Assembly (NCBI GenBank): GCA_013202295.1
Contig: JABMRT010000107.1
Location: 1-56,854 of the forward strand
Direction of reading: 5' to 3'
Source: Candidatus Zhuqueibacterota bacterium
Lineage (GTDB): Bacteria; Zhuqueibacterota; QNDG01; JABMRT01
Length of the DNA: 56,854 nt
Shown here: in pieces, positions 7,326-15,899 of the stretch
Layout of the letters: each line of letters opens with the position of its first letter
How positions within the stretch are numbered: the stretch's first letter is position 1
Program-made: the position numbers and the translations under genes
The notes under the pieces: model-generated
Told to the model about the DNA's origin: nothing
The model's database searches: none
What the model saw: only the letters and a program-made list of their open reading frames with translations

Positions 7326-8474
7326 TTATACCATTAATTGTTGTACTGATTGGATTCGGGCCTGGATATTGAGCCCGTGAGGACAGCGAACTGTGCAATG
7401 ATCGCAGGATAGACAAGCCAGGCCCCGCTCCTTGGCGGACAGTTCATGAAAGGTCATGGATGCAAGATCAGGATCGCGATATCCCTCGGAATACATAAGC
7501 ACTCGATTCACATCGAGTACGCTTACACCCTGCGGACAGGCACCCTCACATTGTCCGCACATGCGGCAGAGTTTATGGTCAATCGCATTGCCATAGCGAT
7601 GGAGCACCTTTCGGTCATGCCACCCCATCTTGCTTCCCATGGCCTGAATGTTTTCATCGATCTGCGCATAGGTGACCATACCTGGGATCGTGGTATGCAC
7701 ACCCTGATTCTGGAGCACCCATTTCAAAGCCGCCTGATGCGGGCTTAAGTTTCCAAGCTCCTTCGTTTCATAGCCTCCTGCCTGTGTTTTCATAGCCACG
7801 ATGCCAATACCCGAATCAGCGGCTTTTTGAATCGCCTCACCTAATTCAGGTGGGGATTTAAAATTATAACTGACCAAGATCGTGTCATAAAACTTCAGGG
7901 GGATCGCAGCCAGAAGTAATTCACGTTGATTGGAATGTGTGGTGAATCCGACAAAACGTGCTTTACCCTCCTGCTTGATCTTTGCCAGGGTAGACATGGC
8001 CTCTTCATTCTGAATATCCTCCACATTACTCATCCCGTGGAGCTGGATCACATCCACATAGTCGGTTTGCAGGGCTTTCAGACTCGCTTCCAACGAATCC
8101 AGAATTTCGGATTCGCTAAACTTGCCGGGCAATATTTTTGTGGCTACAAAAGTGTCTTTGCGCCTGGTTTTCAGTACTTGCCCTACAACCACTTCGTTGT
8201 ATCCATCCATATAGCGCCTAGCCGTGTCGATGTAGTTAATGCCCTGATCCAACGCATGATGTATGACGGACGGCTCACGTGTTCGCATGGCGCCCATGCT
8301 CACGGTCGTGATTTTCATCCCCGTTTTGCCGAGAATACGATACTCGATTGGATCCTGCTCTTTTTTCGTTTCATCGGCTGTATCCAGCGCCAACCATTTA
8401 AACGATGGCATGGCTGACAAAGCCAGCAAGGATTGCGATCCTTTTTTCAGAAATTGACGTCTTTGCCATTTCAT
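7326..8474 (-). CDS. Tat-exported aldo/keto reductase with two C-terminal [4Fe-4S] motifs
   Basis: This 382-residue protein couples an aldo/keto reductase barrel to a ferredoxin-like tail. Residues 1-30 are a twin-arginine signal (RRQFLKKG, then a hydrophobic run), so it is probably folded with its cofactors before export. The barrel has the catalytic Asp (YIDTA, D83), Tyr (Y88), Lys (ATK, K113) and a His in VIQLHG. The tail has two CxxCxxCxxxCP motifs at about residues 303-314 and 354-365. The ATG at 8474 follows GGAGG; upstream ATGs would mask the Tat signal. It sits between a small exported protein and the DUF6599 lipoprotein. Its substrate is unknown; the clusters imply electron transfer rather than simple NADPH use. 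Confidence 0.9.
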   Translation of the reverse strand: MKWQRRQFLKKGSQSLLALSAMPSFKWLALDTADETKKEQDPIEYRILGKTGMKITTVSMGAMRTREPSVIHHALDQGINYIDTARRYMDGYNEVVVGQVLKTRRKDTFVATKILPGKFSESEILDSLEASLKALQTDYVDVIQLHGMSNVEDIQNEEAMSTLAKIKQEGKARFVGFTTHSNQRELLLAAIPLKFYDTILVSYNFKSPPELGEAIQKAADSGIGIVAMKTQAGGYETKELGNLSPHQAALKWVLQNQGVHTTIPGMVTYAQIDENIQAMGSKMGWHDRKVLHRYGNAIDHKLCRMCGQCEGACPQGVSVLDVNRVLMYSEGYRDPDLASMTFHELSAKERGLACLSCDHCTVRCPHGLNIQARIQSVQQLMV

Positions 8475-8508
8475 AATGGATTCCTCCATAAATAATGCAT
8501 ATGATGAA

Positions 8509-8964
8509 TTAACCTTTTCCATTTTTAACGCGTTGAATGGCAAGGGTAATCCGATTCAGCCAACGGTTACGGAACTGCATTTCGTCTAAAGATTGAACTT
8601 TCAATTTAGCCCAGGTAGACGCCTGTTCCTGCAAACAGTCGGCCCATTCATGGCTCTGATCACTCAAGGATGAAATCAATTGATCATCACCCTGTGAACG
8701 ATGCATGTCAATCTCCACCAATCGCGCAAGCAACATGCTGTACGATGTGAAAACCGATGCAGTTTGCCACTCGAAATCTTCCTCGAGAGAGGGCATATAT
8801 TCACGAATAATATCGCGGGAAGAAAGAAATCCATCCAAAGCATGGGCATAGCGATGCGCGAGCCAGTCTTCGGCCGATGTCCGCATCTGTGTTTCATATG
8901 CTGCGGTCATCGAATCCAATGAATCCCGTGCAAGAACAATGTGGCATGTAAAAAACAAAATCAT
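8509..8964 (-). CDS. Small exported helical protein of unknown function
   Basis: This 151-residue protein starts with a short hydrophobic leader (MILFFTCHIVLA) that could be a signal peptide cleaved before RDS. The rest is strongly helical and charged, with a single internal cysteine (ADCLQEQ). I do not recognise a family. A GGGGGA stretch lies about 12 bp before the ATG. It precedes the Tat aldo/keto reductase by 34 bp and is likely its operon partner, which supports a periplasmic place. Existence of the gene is supported by length, ribosome site and spacing, not by homology. Confidence 0.65.
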   Translation of the reverse strand: MILFFTCHIVLARDSLDSMTAAYETQMRTSAEDWLAHRYAHALDGFLSSRDIIREYMPSLEEDFEWQTASVFTSYSMLLARLVEIDMHRSQGDDQLISSLSDQSHEWADCLQEQASTWAKLKVQSLDEMQFRNRWLNRITLAIQRVKNGKG

Positions 8965-9101
8965 TAAAAAAAAGTTTCCCCCGTAAAATGGTTTGCGGAA
9001 CAGATGTCCTCCTTGTTAATGCATTTGCTTTGTCCGTTGGTAATAATATAAACATCCTCTGGAGAGCATCCTGCAAAGGGTGTTGAGTCATCTCTCTTTG
9101 T

Positions 9102-9566
9102 TCATGAACTGGATTGAATCTCAAGGATCTGAACCAATTCAGCCGGATTCAAACGGAATGTACTCCCCGACCCCTCAAAAAAACCATGTTCTCTGATCAT
9201 ATGTTCATTCAACTGAGAATAGCGGATGCATTGCTCGCGTTTTTTATTACATACTATCGCGATCAATTTTGGCACCCGCCGTTTCTCGCCGAAGGGGCAA
9301 AGAATCAGGCCGCGCTGCCATTGTACCTGTACTGTAAAATCGCCAAGATCAACCGTAGTTTCAAGACCTTTTTTACCCGCCTCAATGAAATGGGACATTC
9401 GGTCAGCAATATCTTTCTGGTCAATGCCAAGCCGGGTAAGTTCTCTTTGATCCATTTGGACAATATCATGCACATGTCGGGAATCATCACCGAGAAATCC
9501 GTCTTTGCTGATTGTTCCGGGTAGGAACAAATCAAGGGTTGCTTTTTCCTGTGGCGTCAGTTTCAT
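9102..9566 (-). CDS. Conserved cytosolic protein of unknown function, downstream of nqrF
   Basis: This 154-residue soluble protein has no signal or membrane segment. Segments such as DGFLGDDSRHVHDIV, LGIDQKDIADRM and MIREHGFFEGSGSTFRL look like conserved blocks of a family I have seen annotated only as hypothetical. Two cysteines (LCPFG and VCNKK) could bind a metal or cofactor, but that is a guess. The ATG at 9566 follows GGAAGG, giving a start 16 bp after the nqrF stop; an alternative ATG at 9590 would overlap nqrF by 8 bp. Its tight spacing suggests a link with the NQR operon. Confidence 0.72.
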   Translation of the reverse strand: MKLTPQEKATLDLFLPGTISKDGFLGDDSRHVHDIVQMDQRELTRLGIDQKDIADRMSHFIEAGKKGLETTVDLGDFTVQVQWQRGLILCPFGEKRRVPKLIAIVCNKKREQCIRYSQLNEHMIREHGFFEGSGSTFRLNPAELVQILEIQSSS

Positions 9567-9582
9567 GTGAGTTAACCTTCCA

Positions 9583-10692
9583 TCAACCAAAGGGATCGAA
9601 AAAGATCTGATCGCCAGGCATGCCTTTCTCTTTCATCACACTGATGCATGCGTGGATCATTCCGGGACTGCCGCATAGATAGCCCTGCGCTTTGTCTGTT
9701 TGGATGCTGGACAGATAATTTGCAAGCGGCACTGTAATTAAACCGGTCGTTCCTTTCCACCCATCATCGGGTTGCGGATCTGAAAGTGCGGGCACGAACG
9801 TAAAATTGGGAATCTTTCTCTCAAACTCTGCCATTTCATCAAGGAAAAAGAGATCGCGTTTTGTCACTGCTCCGAAGAAATACGTAATTTTCCGTTGGCC
9901 TGATTTGCAAAGAATGTCGGACAGAAGACTCACCATGGGTGCCATACCAGATCCACCGGCCACCATAATTATCTCGCCCTCCCCTTCGTGCATTTTAAAA
10001 TCACCCATTGGACCGATGATCTGAACATGATCTTTTTCTTTGAGGACCTCATGCACCCAGGTCGTGCAGATTCCTTCAGGCACCAAACGGATCATGAGAT
10101 CCACAATCCCTGTTTCATAAGTCGGAGAGGCGATTGAATAAGCCCGTTGAACAGATCCCTTCACTTTTCCATAAGGCTGCGAAACAAGCTGCACATATTG
10201 TCCGGCCTTAAATTGGATGTGATCCGGTTCGAGCAGTTTGAGCCGGATCAGCTTGATATCATATGTTAGATCTTGGATTAGTTCAATTTCGGAGTCAAAT
10301 TTCTGAATCGCGAACAACGCTTCGGGAATGGAAATCTGTAAGTCCTGTTTCACCTTGACTTGACAGGAAAGTCGAATTTGTGATTCTATCTCAGTTTGGG
10401 TAAGAAAAGGCACTTCTGTGGGCAATAAAGGTCCGGCACCATTTTGGACTTTGCATTTACAGTAGGCACAGGTTCCCCGACCGCCACAAGCGGAAGGTAG
10501 AAATATTTTCTGACTGGAGAGAGCGGAAAGTAGCGATGTCCCGCCATTCACTTGAATCTCTTTTTGATCATTGATTTGAATCTTGCATTCACCATAATTC
10601 GCAAGATATCGCTCAGCAATAACGAGAAGTACGGCAAGCACGCCATTAATCGCTGTAATAAGAAAGATTGTCTTAAGAATTAGAACTGTCAT
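9583..10692 (-). CDS. nqrF: Na+-translocating NADH:quinone oxidoreductase subunit F
   Basis: NqrF takes electrons from NADH and feeds them into the sodium pump. The 369-residue protein has an N-terminal membrane anchor (residues 2-25), a plant-type [2Fe-2S] ferredoxin domain with C69, C75, C78 and C110 as ligands, and a ferredoxin-reductase module that binds FAD (RAYSIAS) and NADH (VAGGSGMAPMVS and the GYLCGSPGM end). The cysteine spacing matches the Vibrio enzyme as I remember it. The ferredoxin domain separates it from RnfC/RnfG-type complexes. It follows nqrE by 8 bp and is last in the nqrBCDEF operon, before the conserved protein at 9102. Confidence 0.97.
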   Translation of the reverse strand: MTVLILKTIFLITAINGVLAVLLVIAERYLANYGECKIQINDQKEIQVNGGTSLLSALSSQKIFLPSACGGRGTCAYCKCKVQNGAGPLLPTEVPFLTQTEIESQIRLSCQVKVKQDLQISIPEALFAIQKFDSEIELIQDLTYDIKLIRLKLLEPDHIQFKAGQYVQLVSQPYGKVKGSVQRAYSIASPTYETGIVDLMIRLVPEGICTTWVHEVLKEKDHVQIIGPMGDFKMHEGEGEIIMVAGGSGMAPMVSLLSDILCKSGQRKITYFFGAVTKRDLFFLDEMAEFERKIPNFTFVPALSDPQPDDGWKGTTGLITVPLANYLSSIQTDKAQGYLCGSPGMIHACISVMKEKGMPGDQIFFDPFG

Positions 10693-10700
10693 AGAGCCTG

Positions 10701-11294
10701 TTATTGAATTTGAACCATACCTGAAAAGCCGATAAATGCCATCGCCATAATGCCTGAGATGATCAACGCGATACCTGGACCTTGCAGTGCTGCAGGAATT
10801 TTCTTTTCATTGATCCGCTCCCGTATCCCTGCCATTGCCACTATGGCTATCAACCATCCGATGCCGCTACCCACGCCAAATGCCACACTTTGGATAAACG
10901 TATATTTTCGGATGACCATAAACAGCGATACACCCAGAATCGCGCAATTCACAGTGATTAATGGAAGAAAAATACCCAAATTGATATACAAGGATTCGGA
11001 ATACCGCTCGATAAACATTTCAAGTAATTGAACACTTGCTGCGATGACTACAATAAACACGATATAGCGCAAATATTCTAAACCAAGGGGATCGAGAAGA
11101 TACCAATAAACAAGCCAGTTCAAAGCGGCAGTAATGGTAAGGACAAAGGTAACCGCCAATCCAAGACCGAACGCAGTCTTCAACTGTTTGGAGACAGACA
11201 GAAACGAACACATCCCTAAGAAATAGGTCAGCAGAATATTGCCGGTAAATATAGCAGCAAAAAAGAGAACCCAGGGAGAAAGTCCTTCCATCAT
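10701..11294 (-). CDS. nqrE: Na+-translocating NADH:quinone oxidoreductase subunit E
   Basis: NqrE is one of the two related six-helix membrane subunits that form the sodium path. The 197-residue protein is almost wholly hydrophobic, with about six membrane helices. A cysteine in the early helix (LGMCSFL) corresponds to the position that binds the intramembrane iron-sulfur centre shared with NqrD. Two adjacent ATGs follow AAAGGA; the second gives better spacing. The gene lies 9 bp after nqrD and 8 bp before nqrF in the operon. Confidence 0.96.
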   Translation of the reverse strand: MMEGLSPWVLFFAAIFTGNILLTYFLGMCSFLSVSKQLKTAFGLGLAVTFVLTITAALNWLVYWYLLDPLGLEYLRYIVFIVVIAASVQLLEMFIERYSESLYINLGIFLPLITVNCAILGVSLFMVIRKYTFIQSVAFGVGSGIGWLIAIVAMAGIRERINEKKIPAALQGPGIALIISGIMAMAFIGFSGMVQIQ

Positions 11295-11303
11295 TGATCC
11301 TTT

Positions 11304-11948
11304 CTATGCGCCTTTATTGGCAGCCCGAATTGCAAAGAGATGATTAGAAATCCAGATAAAGGTGGCGAGCATAAAGAATCCACCCGGTGCCATGATCATG
11401 AATGACCACTGCACCCATCCTGTTGAGACACCGATTGAATGCATGAGCGGATCCATGATCTGCACGCCAAGCATCGTTCCAAATCCAAGCAATTCACGCA
11501 CAAACGCAATGACCAATAAAATCCAGGAATACCCGATGCCTGACATCAAACCATCCCAGAAGGACAATCCGGGTGTATTTGAGGAAGCAAAAGCTTCCAT
11601 CCGACCCATGATGATACAATTGGTAATAATCAATCCCACGTAGGGACCAAGAGATTTGCTGATATCCGGCACATACGCCTTGAGTGAAATATCCACAATA
11701 ACTACGAAGCTGGAGATGACAAGAGTCTGCACCATCATGCGCACACGCTGGGGTATTACCTTGCGGAGAACTGAAATTGTGAGTGCGGAGAACGCGGTGA
11801 CAAAGGTTAATCCGAGCCCCATGATCAGGGTATTGAGGAAGATATTGGTGACTGCAAGTGTAGAGCAGATGCCTAGAATCTGTACGGTAACTGGGTTGCT
11901 CCGCCAAAGATCTTCCTTGATGATTTGAACCGCTTTAGAGTCTGCCAT
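11304..11948 (-). CDS. nqrD: Na+-translocating NADH:quinone oxidoreductase subunit D
   Basis: NqrD pairs with NqrE in the membrane core of the pump. The 214-residue protein has about six helices. ILGICSTLAV near residue 26 carries the cysteine that lines the intramembrane iron centre, and TNCIIMGRMEAFA is a family signature holding a second one. It begins 7 bp after the nqrC stop with a GAGAAAG site. RnfE is a homologue, but the surrounding NqrB, NqrC and NqrF identify this set as NQR. Confidence 0.96.
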   Translation of the reverse strand: MADSKAVQIIKEDLWRSNPVTVQILGICSTLAVTNIFLNTLIMGLGLTFVTAFSALTISVLRKVIPQRVRMMVQTLVISSFVVIVDISLKAYVPDISKSLGPYVGLIITNCIIMGRMEAFASSNTPGLSFWDGLMSGIGYSWILLVIAFVRELLGFGTMLGVQIMDPLMHSIGVSTGWVQWSFMIMAPGGFFMLATFIWISNHLFAIRAANKGA

Positions 11949-11955
11949 TTCTTTC

Positions 11956-12714
11956 TCAATTTTTGGTAGCGAACAGATGTGGATTGGCCTGGATCAAATT
12001 GAAGTAAAACTTCAGATCCGTACGCAGCATATTCATCACTCCATTACAGGTCTGGGTCGCGCCGGTTACCGCCTGTAATTCAGAGGTGACCTTCATGGTA
12101 TTCGGATCACTTTTTTTCCGAACCATTTTCAAATCACTTTCTGATGACCGGCAAACGCTGTCAATATCCAGATTGCGAAAATAATGTTTAAATTCCTGTT
12201 CAGCAATACGCGCGCCCAATCCTGGCGTCTCGACCTGATCCGTGAAATCGATGCCAATCGCCCTAGTGAAATCGGGATTCACTGCAATAAACGCCTGAAT
12301 GGTACCCCATAGCCCTTTACCTCGCAGGTAGAACCCAAAGGCCTGGACTGGTTCCTTCTGAGCGTTGCGAACATAAACAGTCAAAGTATCCCCCGGTGTG
12401 AGCATGCTCCCGCTCAACCAGTTTTTTGCTTCTGCTGTGATGGGGATTGCAATCGGGGATAATTCACTATGGATAGTTTTGAGCAAAGTTGTCTCATTCC
12501 AGGGTAAATCGGAGGTCGTTACTGTTCCGGATAAAGTGGATTCATCCACGCCTTCGGGCAGAATTCCAAACGCATACAGGATAGATTTGCTCTCCTGAAT
12601 CTGTAAATTGGTTTGGATACGGGATTGCATCACTCCATTCAAGAATGCCAGCATCGCGATGAACACAATCGTGATGACCATCATAAAGAGCACCGTTGAA
12701 ACGGATCGGTTCAT
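11956..12714 (-). CDS. nqrC: Na+-translocating NADH:quinone oxidoreductase subunit C
   Basis: NqrC carries a covalent FMN on the periplasmic side. The 252-residue protein has one N-terminal membrane helix (about residues 6-27) and an FMN-binding domain ending in AVTGATQTCNGV, where T222 is the predicted flavinylated threonine. The motif differs from the classical SGATxTS in having T for the first S and C for the last. Its ATG overlaps the nqrB stop by four bases (ATGA). No ApbE-type flavin transferase, needed for attaching FMN, is encoded in this window. Confidence 0.95.
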   Translation of the reverse strand: MNRSVSTVLFMMVITIVFIAMLAFLNGVMQSRIQTNLQIQESKSILYAFGILPEGVDESTLSGTVTTSDLPWNETTLLKTIHSELSPIAIPITAEAKNWLSGSMLTPGDTLTVYVRNAQKEPVQAFGFYLRGKGLWGTIQAFIAVNPDFTRAIGIDFTDQVETPGLGARIAEQEFKHYFRNLDIDSVCRSSESDLKMVRKKSDPNTMKVTSELQAVTGATQTCNGVMNMLRTDLKFYFNLIQANPHLFATKN

Positions 12715-13721
12715 TGACGCCCTCTTTTTGCATCAAGTGCACGAACACCGACATCCATGAGCGGACCGAACATATTACCCAACAGGATGGCGAACATCAA
12801 TCCGCCCGAAAACAGTGAATAGGTGCGAATCAGAACCGCTAGAATGGCAATTAACGCACTGTACCCCCACTGCGCTTTTTGAGTTTTAACGGCCGAGACC
12901 GGATCGGTAATCATGAAAAAGCCGCCTAATACAATGCCTCCGCTAAGCATGGCGAAAATGGGATCAAATGCATTTGTGGAATCGAGCAGCCATAGCACGA
13001 TCTGAAAGATGAAATAGGTTCCAAAGAACCCAACCACCAGACGCCACTTCGCGATTTTTTTTAAAAGGAGATAAATACCGCCTATCATGAGAAGCAGGGC
13101 CGATCCCTCACCCAGACTGCCTCCCCCGATCAGGGTTTGCTGCCCGAGAGATTGGAATGATCCATTGATATGGCCGAAGAAAAGTTTGATGAACCCCGGT
13201 GCCATATCAACTCCTGCTTGATATGCGTTGGAGGGTGTGGCTGCTGTGATCGCGGACAGGGCTCCTGAAAGAGGTACTGTTCGCCAAACGAGGAATCCTC
13301 CCGGAAAATCCGAGAAATTTATCGCAGGTACCCAGCGATTGGTCATGTAAACTGGAAAAGTAATGTATACGAAGGCACGTCCAACCATCGCCGGATTAAA
13401 CACATTCGCTCCAAATCCACCGAACGCCATTTTTCCAAAAATCATCCCGAAAAGTGCGCCCAGAATAATCATGGGCCAAGGCAGTGTCGGTGGGAGAATC
13501 AATCCATAAAGCATTCCAGTGACAAAGGCCGCTTCGGAGATTTTTCTCCCACTCTTCCGCACAAACAGCCATTCAGTGAGGATACAAGTAAAAATGGAGA
13601 GGATCACCATGAACGCGCTCGCCCATCCATAAAAATATATGGATCCGATCCACGCGGGAGTCAATGCGATCAGTACCTGTCGCATGGGTTTCTGTTTTTG
13701 GAAATTAAAAAGCTGAGTCAT
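12711..13721 (-). CDS. nqrB: Na+-translocating NADH:quinone oxidoreductase subunit B
   Basis: NqrB is the largest membrane subunit; it holds a second covalent FMN and riboflavin and contributes to the sodium channel. The 336-residue protein has about ten membrane segments. AITAATPSNAY (near residue 163) is the probable FMN attachment segment, with the threonine before the proline as the attachment site, in place of the classical SGAT. ATG at 13721 is chosen; an in-frame TTG lies 12 bp upstream. It is the first gene of the operon: no nqrA precedes it, and the 231 bp upstream hold no gene before an unrelated kinase. Confidence 0.95.
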   Translation of the reverse strand: MTQLFNFQKQKPMRQVLIALTPAWIGSIYFYGWASAFMVILSIFTCILTEWLFVRKSGRKISEAAFVTGMLYGLILPPTLPWPMIILGALFGMIFGKMAFGGFGANVFNPAMVGRAFVYITFPVYMTNRWVPAINFSDFPGGFLVWRTVPLSGALSAITAATPSNAYQAGVDMAPGFIKLFFGHINGSFQSLGQQTLIGGGSLGEGSALLLMIGGIYLLLKKIAKWRLVVGFFGTYFIFQIVLWLLDSTNAFDPIFAMLSGGIVLGGFFMITDPVSAVKTQKAQWGYSALIAILAVLIRTYSLFSGGLMFAILLGNMFGPLMDVGVRALDAKRGRQ

Positions 13722-13952
13722 AGAGAATTCCAATGAATCAGGAACAATACATTCAACAACCTTGATTATAATAAGGAATCACGGCCAAAAATACAAGCCG
13801 GGACAAACTGGAATACTATCTTGATCTATTCATAAACTTGAGTTGGGAATGCGGGGTGGCCGCTCACCTCTTACCCCTCACCATTTTGATGAGCTCCATT
13901 ATTTTAGCAATTTTTGGATACGACCCCTACCCCGATTCATAAATAATTCATT

Positions 13953-14897
13953 CTATTGATACTCTTTAATTTCAATAGTCGGTAAAATGGCCTCTACATC
14001 TTTATAACGGCAAACTGCTTTCCCCACCTGAAGGATGGCCGCAGAAGCGGCCGCCATGCCGAGTGGCAGCGCCTTTCTCCATGTGCCATTTTGCAGATAG
14101 GCAAGCAGAACTCCGGCAGTAAATGCCTCTTCCACTCCGGTTCGATTGACAAAGGGTACTTCTTCTGCCAAAGCTTGATAATTGCCTTCCTTTGTCACAG
14201 CCAAAGCCAGATGAGAAGAGAGCAGAACCATGATCGCGTCACTGGCCCAATCGCCAAGGTGTTTTTTCAGTTTGGGTAACAAGGCCGGGATGGATTCAAT
14301 TTCCGGAGTAAACGCGGAATCCAGTTTGGCCAGATCGGGATATGTAATTCGAAGCAGATTGGGCTTCGCCTTAACACCCTGCTCAAGCCCGCGTCCGAAT
14401 GCCTGCAGCACGGTGAAAACCTCCTTGGATCGCGCTTCCTCAATCAGCCGTCCAAACGTGCTCATGGGGATCCCGGAAGGGAGATTGCCACCCAGCACCA
14501 CACTCGATATATCCGCCGCGTGACTTTCAAGGATGCTGGATAATTTATCCGCATGATCCGGCAATCCAAACAGTGTTTTTGAAAGCGTGCTGGTTTCGCG
14601 CCTTCTGTCAAACTCGACCAGATGAAACGCTGTGGCGGTTTCCCCACTACAACGAACAAATTGGTTGTGCACTCCCAGATGATCAAGTAAATCCAGAAAA
14701 TAATCTCCATTAAATCCGGAGATCAAACCCGATGTGAGGGTTTGGCCACGAAGCTCCTTCAGCACAAGAGAAACGCTAACGCCAGTACCCGCAGGCATGA
14801 CCACCTCCTGCTGAGCGTTTAAATCTGCTCCAAGAGAAAGATTTTCAACCACAAATGTGCGTTCGATATGCGCGTTAGGTGTAATGGTTAAAATCAT
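13953..14897 (-). CDS. PfkB-family sugar kinase-like protein with altered active site
   Basis: The 314-residue protein has the fold pattern of 1-phosphofructokinase and related PfkB kinases: TPNAHIERTF at the start, VMPAGTGVSVS at about residues 33-43, GGNLPSGIP, KPNLLRITYPDL, and a C-terminal NRTGVEEAFTAGVL. In active members the last motif is NxxGAGDxFxAG, with the Asp as catalytic base. Here GAGD is replaced by GVEE, the usual GGKGxN is GTGVS, and the N-E pair after PN is altered. It may use Glu as the base, have a changed substrate, or be a non-catalytic relative. It stands alone, 36 bp upstream of the nitroreductase. Confidence 0.82.
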   Translation of the reverse strand: MILTITPNAHIERTFVVENLSLGADLNAQQEVVMPAGTGVSVSLVLKELRGQTLTSGLISGFNGDYFLDLLDHLGVHNQFVRCSGETATAFHLVEFDRRRETSTLSKTLFGLPDHADKLSSILESHAADISSVVLGGNLPSGIPMSTFGRLIEEARSKEVFTVLQAFGRGLEQGVKAKPNLLRITYPDLAKLDSAFTPEIESIPALLPKLKKHLGDWASDAIMVLLSSHLALAVTKEGNYQALAEEVPFVNRTGVEEAFTAGVLLAYLQNGTWRKALPLGMAAASAAILQVGKAVCRYKDVEAILPTIEIKEYQ

Positions 14898-14933
14898 GAT
14901 ATGCCTTTCTTTGGATTGCTAATGTGATTTAAA

Positions 14934-15506
14934 TTATATCTTCTCATCAGAGAGCTGAGGCCAGCCTTCCCATGAAACAATTTCTTCAGCGGATTTGCGC
15001 TCACTTGGCTGAGCCTCCTTTTCTCTTTGGGAGGACTCCATACGCTCTGCGGGTAAGGGATGCCCTACAATCACCAGGGCATGCACGCGATATTCATCCG
15101 GGATACGAAGTGACTCTTTTAACAGGATTTCATCAAACCCGGCAATGGGATGCATGACCAGGCCCATGGAAATACCTTGGAGTAGGATATTCTCAATGGC
15201 CAGTCCGAGATCAAGTGGAAAATAATCCCGCCCGGTTTTCTGACAACCTAATTCAGGTTTTGAAGCAAAAGTGAATATAACCGGAGCGTCCTGCGCCCAT
15301 CCATTACCCCGACTCAAACATTCTTTCACTTTAGGAAGAGATTTGTCTTTTGAAACCACAATACGCCAGGGTTGATTGTTAAAACAGGATGGCGCCCACC
15401 GGGCCGCTTCAATCAATGTCTCTAGCGTCTCGTCGGGAACGGGACGATCAGGATCGATTGCTCTGGCGCTATGTCGTTTTCTTATAAGTGGATCAATAGA
15501 TTTCAT
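14934..15506 (-). CDS. Nitroreductase family flavoprotein
   Basis: This 190-residue protein belongs to the FMN-dependent nitroreductases, which reduce nitro groups, quinones or similar acceptors with NAD(P)H. The N-terminal RKRHSARAID (FMN phosphate contact), AARWAPSCFNNQPWR (FMN and dimer contact) and ALVIVGHPLP near the C-terminus are typical. After that comes a charged, Glu- and Ser-rich tail. The ATG at 15506 gives the usual family N-terminus; an ATG at 15530 adds eight residues, and neither has a strong ribosome site. The true substrate cannot be told. Confidence 0.92.
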   Translation of the reverse strand: MKSIDPLIRKRHSARAIDPDRPVPDETLETLIEAARWAPSCFNNQPWRIVVSKDKSLPKVKECLSRGNGWAQDAPVIFTFASKPELGCQKTGRDYFPLDLGLAIENILLQGISMGLVMHPIAGFDEILLKESLRIPDEYRVHALVIVGHPLPAERMESSQREKEAQPSERKSAEEIVSWEGWPQLSDEKI

Positions 15507-15546
15507 ACAGTTTCGTTTCTTGAAAATCATTCTGGGAAAAAGGTGT

Positions 15547-15867
15547 CTAATAAATAATGAGAAGCCCTAAAATCGTAACAATGACAGCAATGATGGATGT
15601 TATAATAAATGTGATGTCTTTATGTTTGATTTTCGTCCAGAATGCTCTGAGAATGCCATAAAGGGCATGAAATGAAAATGCTGCGATGAGAGGAGCATCC
15701 ACCCACTTTGAGAAATGAAGCATTGCCGCAGCACGATCGCCAACAAATTCGATGGCCCCTGCCATCGCAAATCCCGAAAGCAGTTTGGCACCGATGAGCA
15801 GGATTAATGATAGCCCTGTCCATTTGTGAACAGTACGAATAATTATTGCCAATTGACCCGCTTTCAT
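15547..15867 (-). CDS. Small membrane protein, three or four helices, possible haem-binding histidines
   Basis: This 106-residue protein is nearly all membrane: helices at about residues 5-35, 55-77 and 85-105. Histidines fall in or beside the helices (TVHKWTG, MLHFSKW, SFHALYG), a pattern reminiscent of small cytochrome-b anchor subunits of succinate dehydrogenase/fumarate reductase-type enzymes, but no catalytic partner is beside it. ATG at 15867 follows GGGAG; an ATG four codons earlier has none. It lies between the second ferritin-like gene (32 bp) and the nitroreductase, all leftward. The haem idea is inference only. Confidence 0.7.
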   Translation of the reverse strand: MKAGQLAIIIRTVHKWTGLSLILLIGAKLLSGFAMAGAIEFVGDRAAAMLHFSKWVDAPLIAAFSFHALYGILRAFWTKIKHKDITFIITSIIAVIVTILGLLIIY

Positions 15868-15899
15868 AACCGCTCCCATTGTTTTAGGAAAAGTAACAA

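Noticed and set aside
9583-13721. Rnf complex instead of NQR
   Set aside because: NqrF with a plant-type [2Fe-2S] domain and FAD/NADH module is present and no RnfB or RnfC gene is seen.
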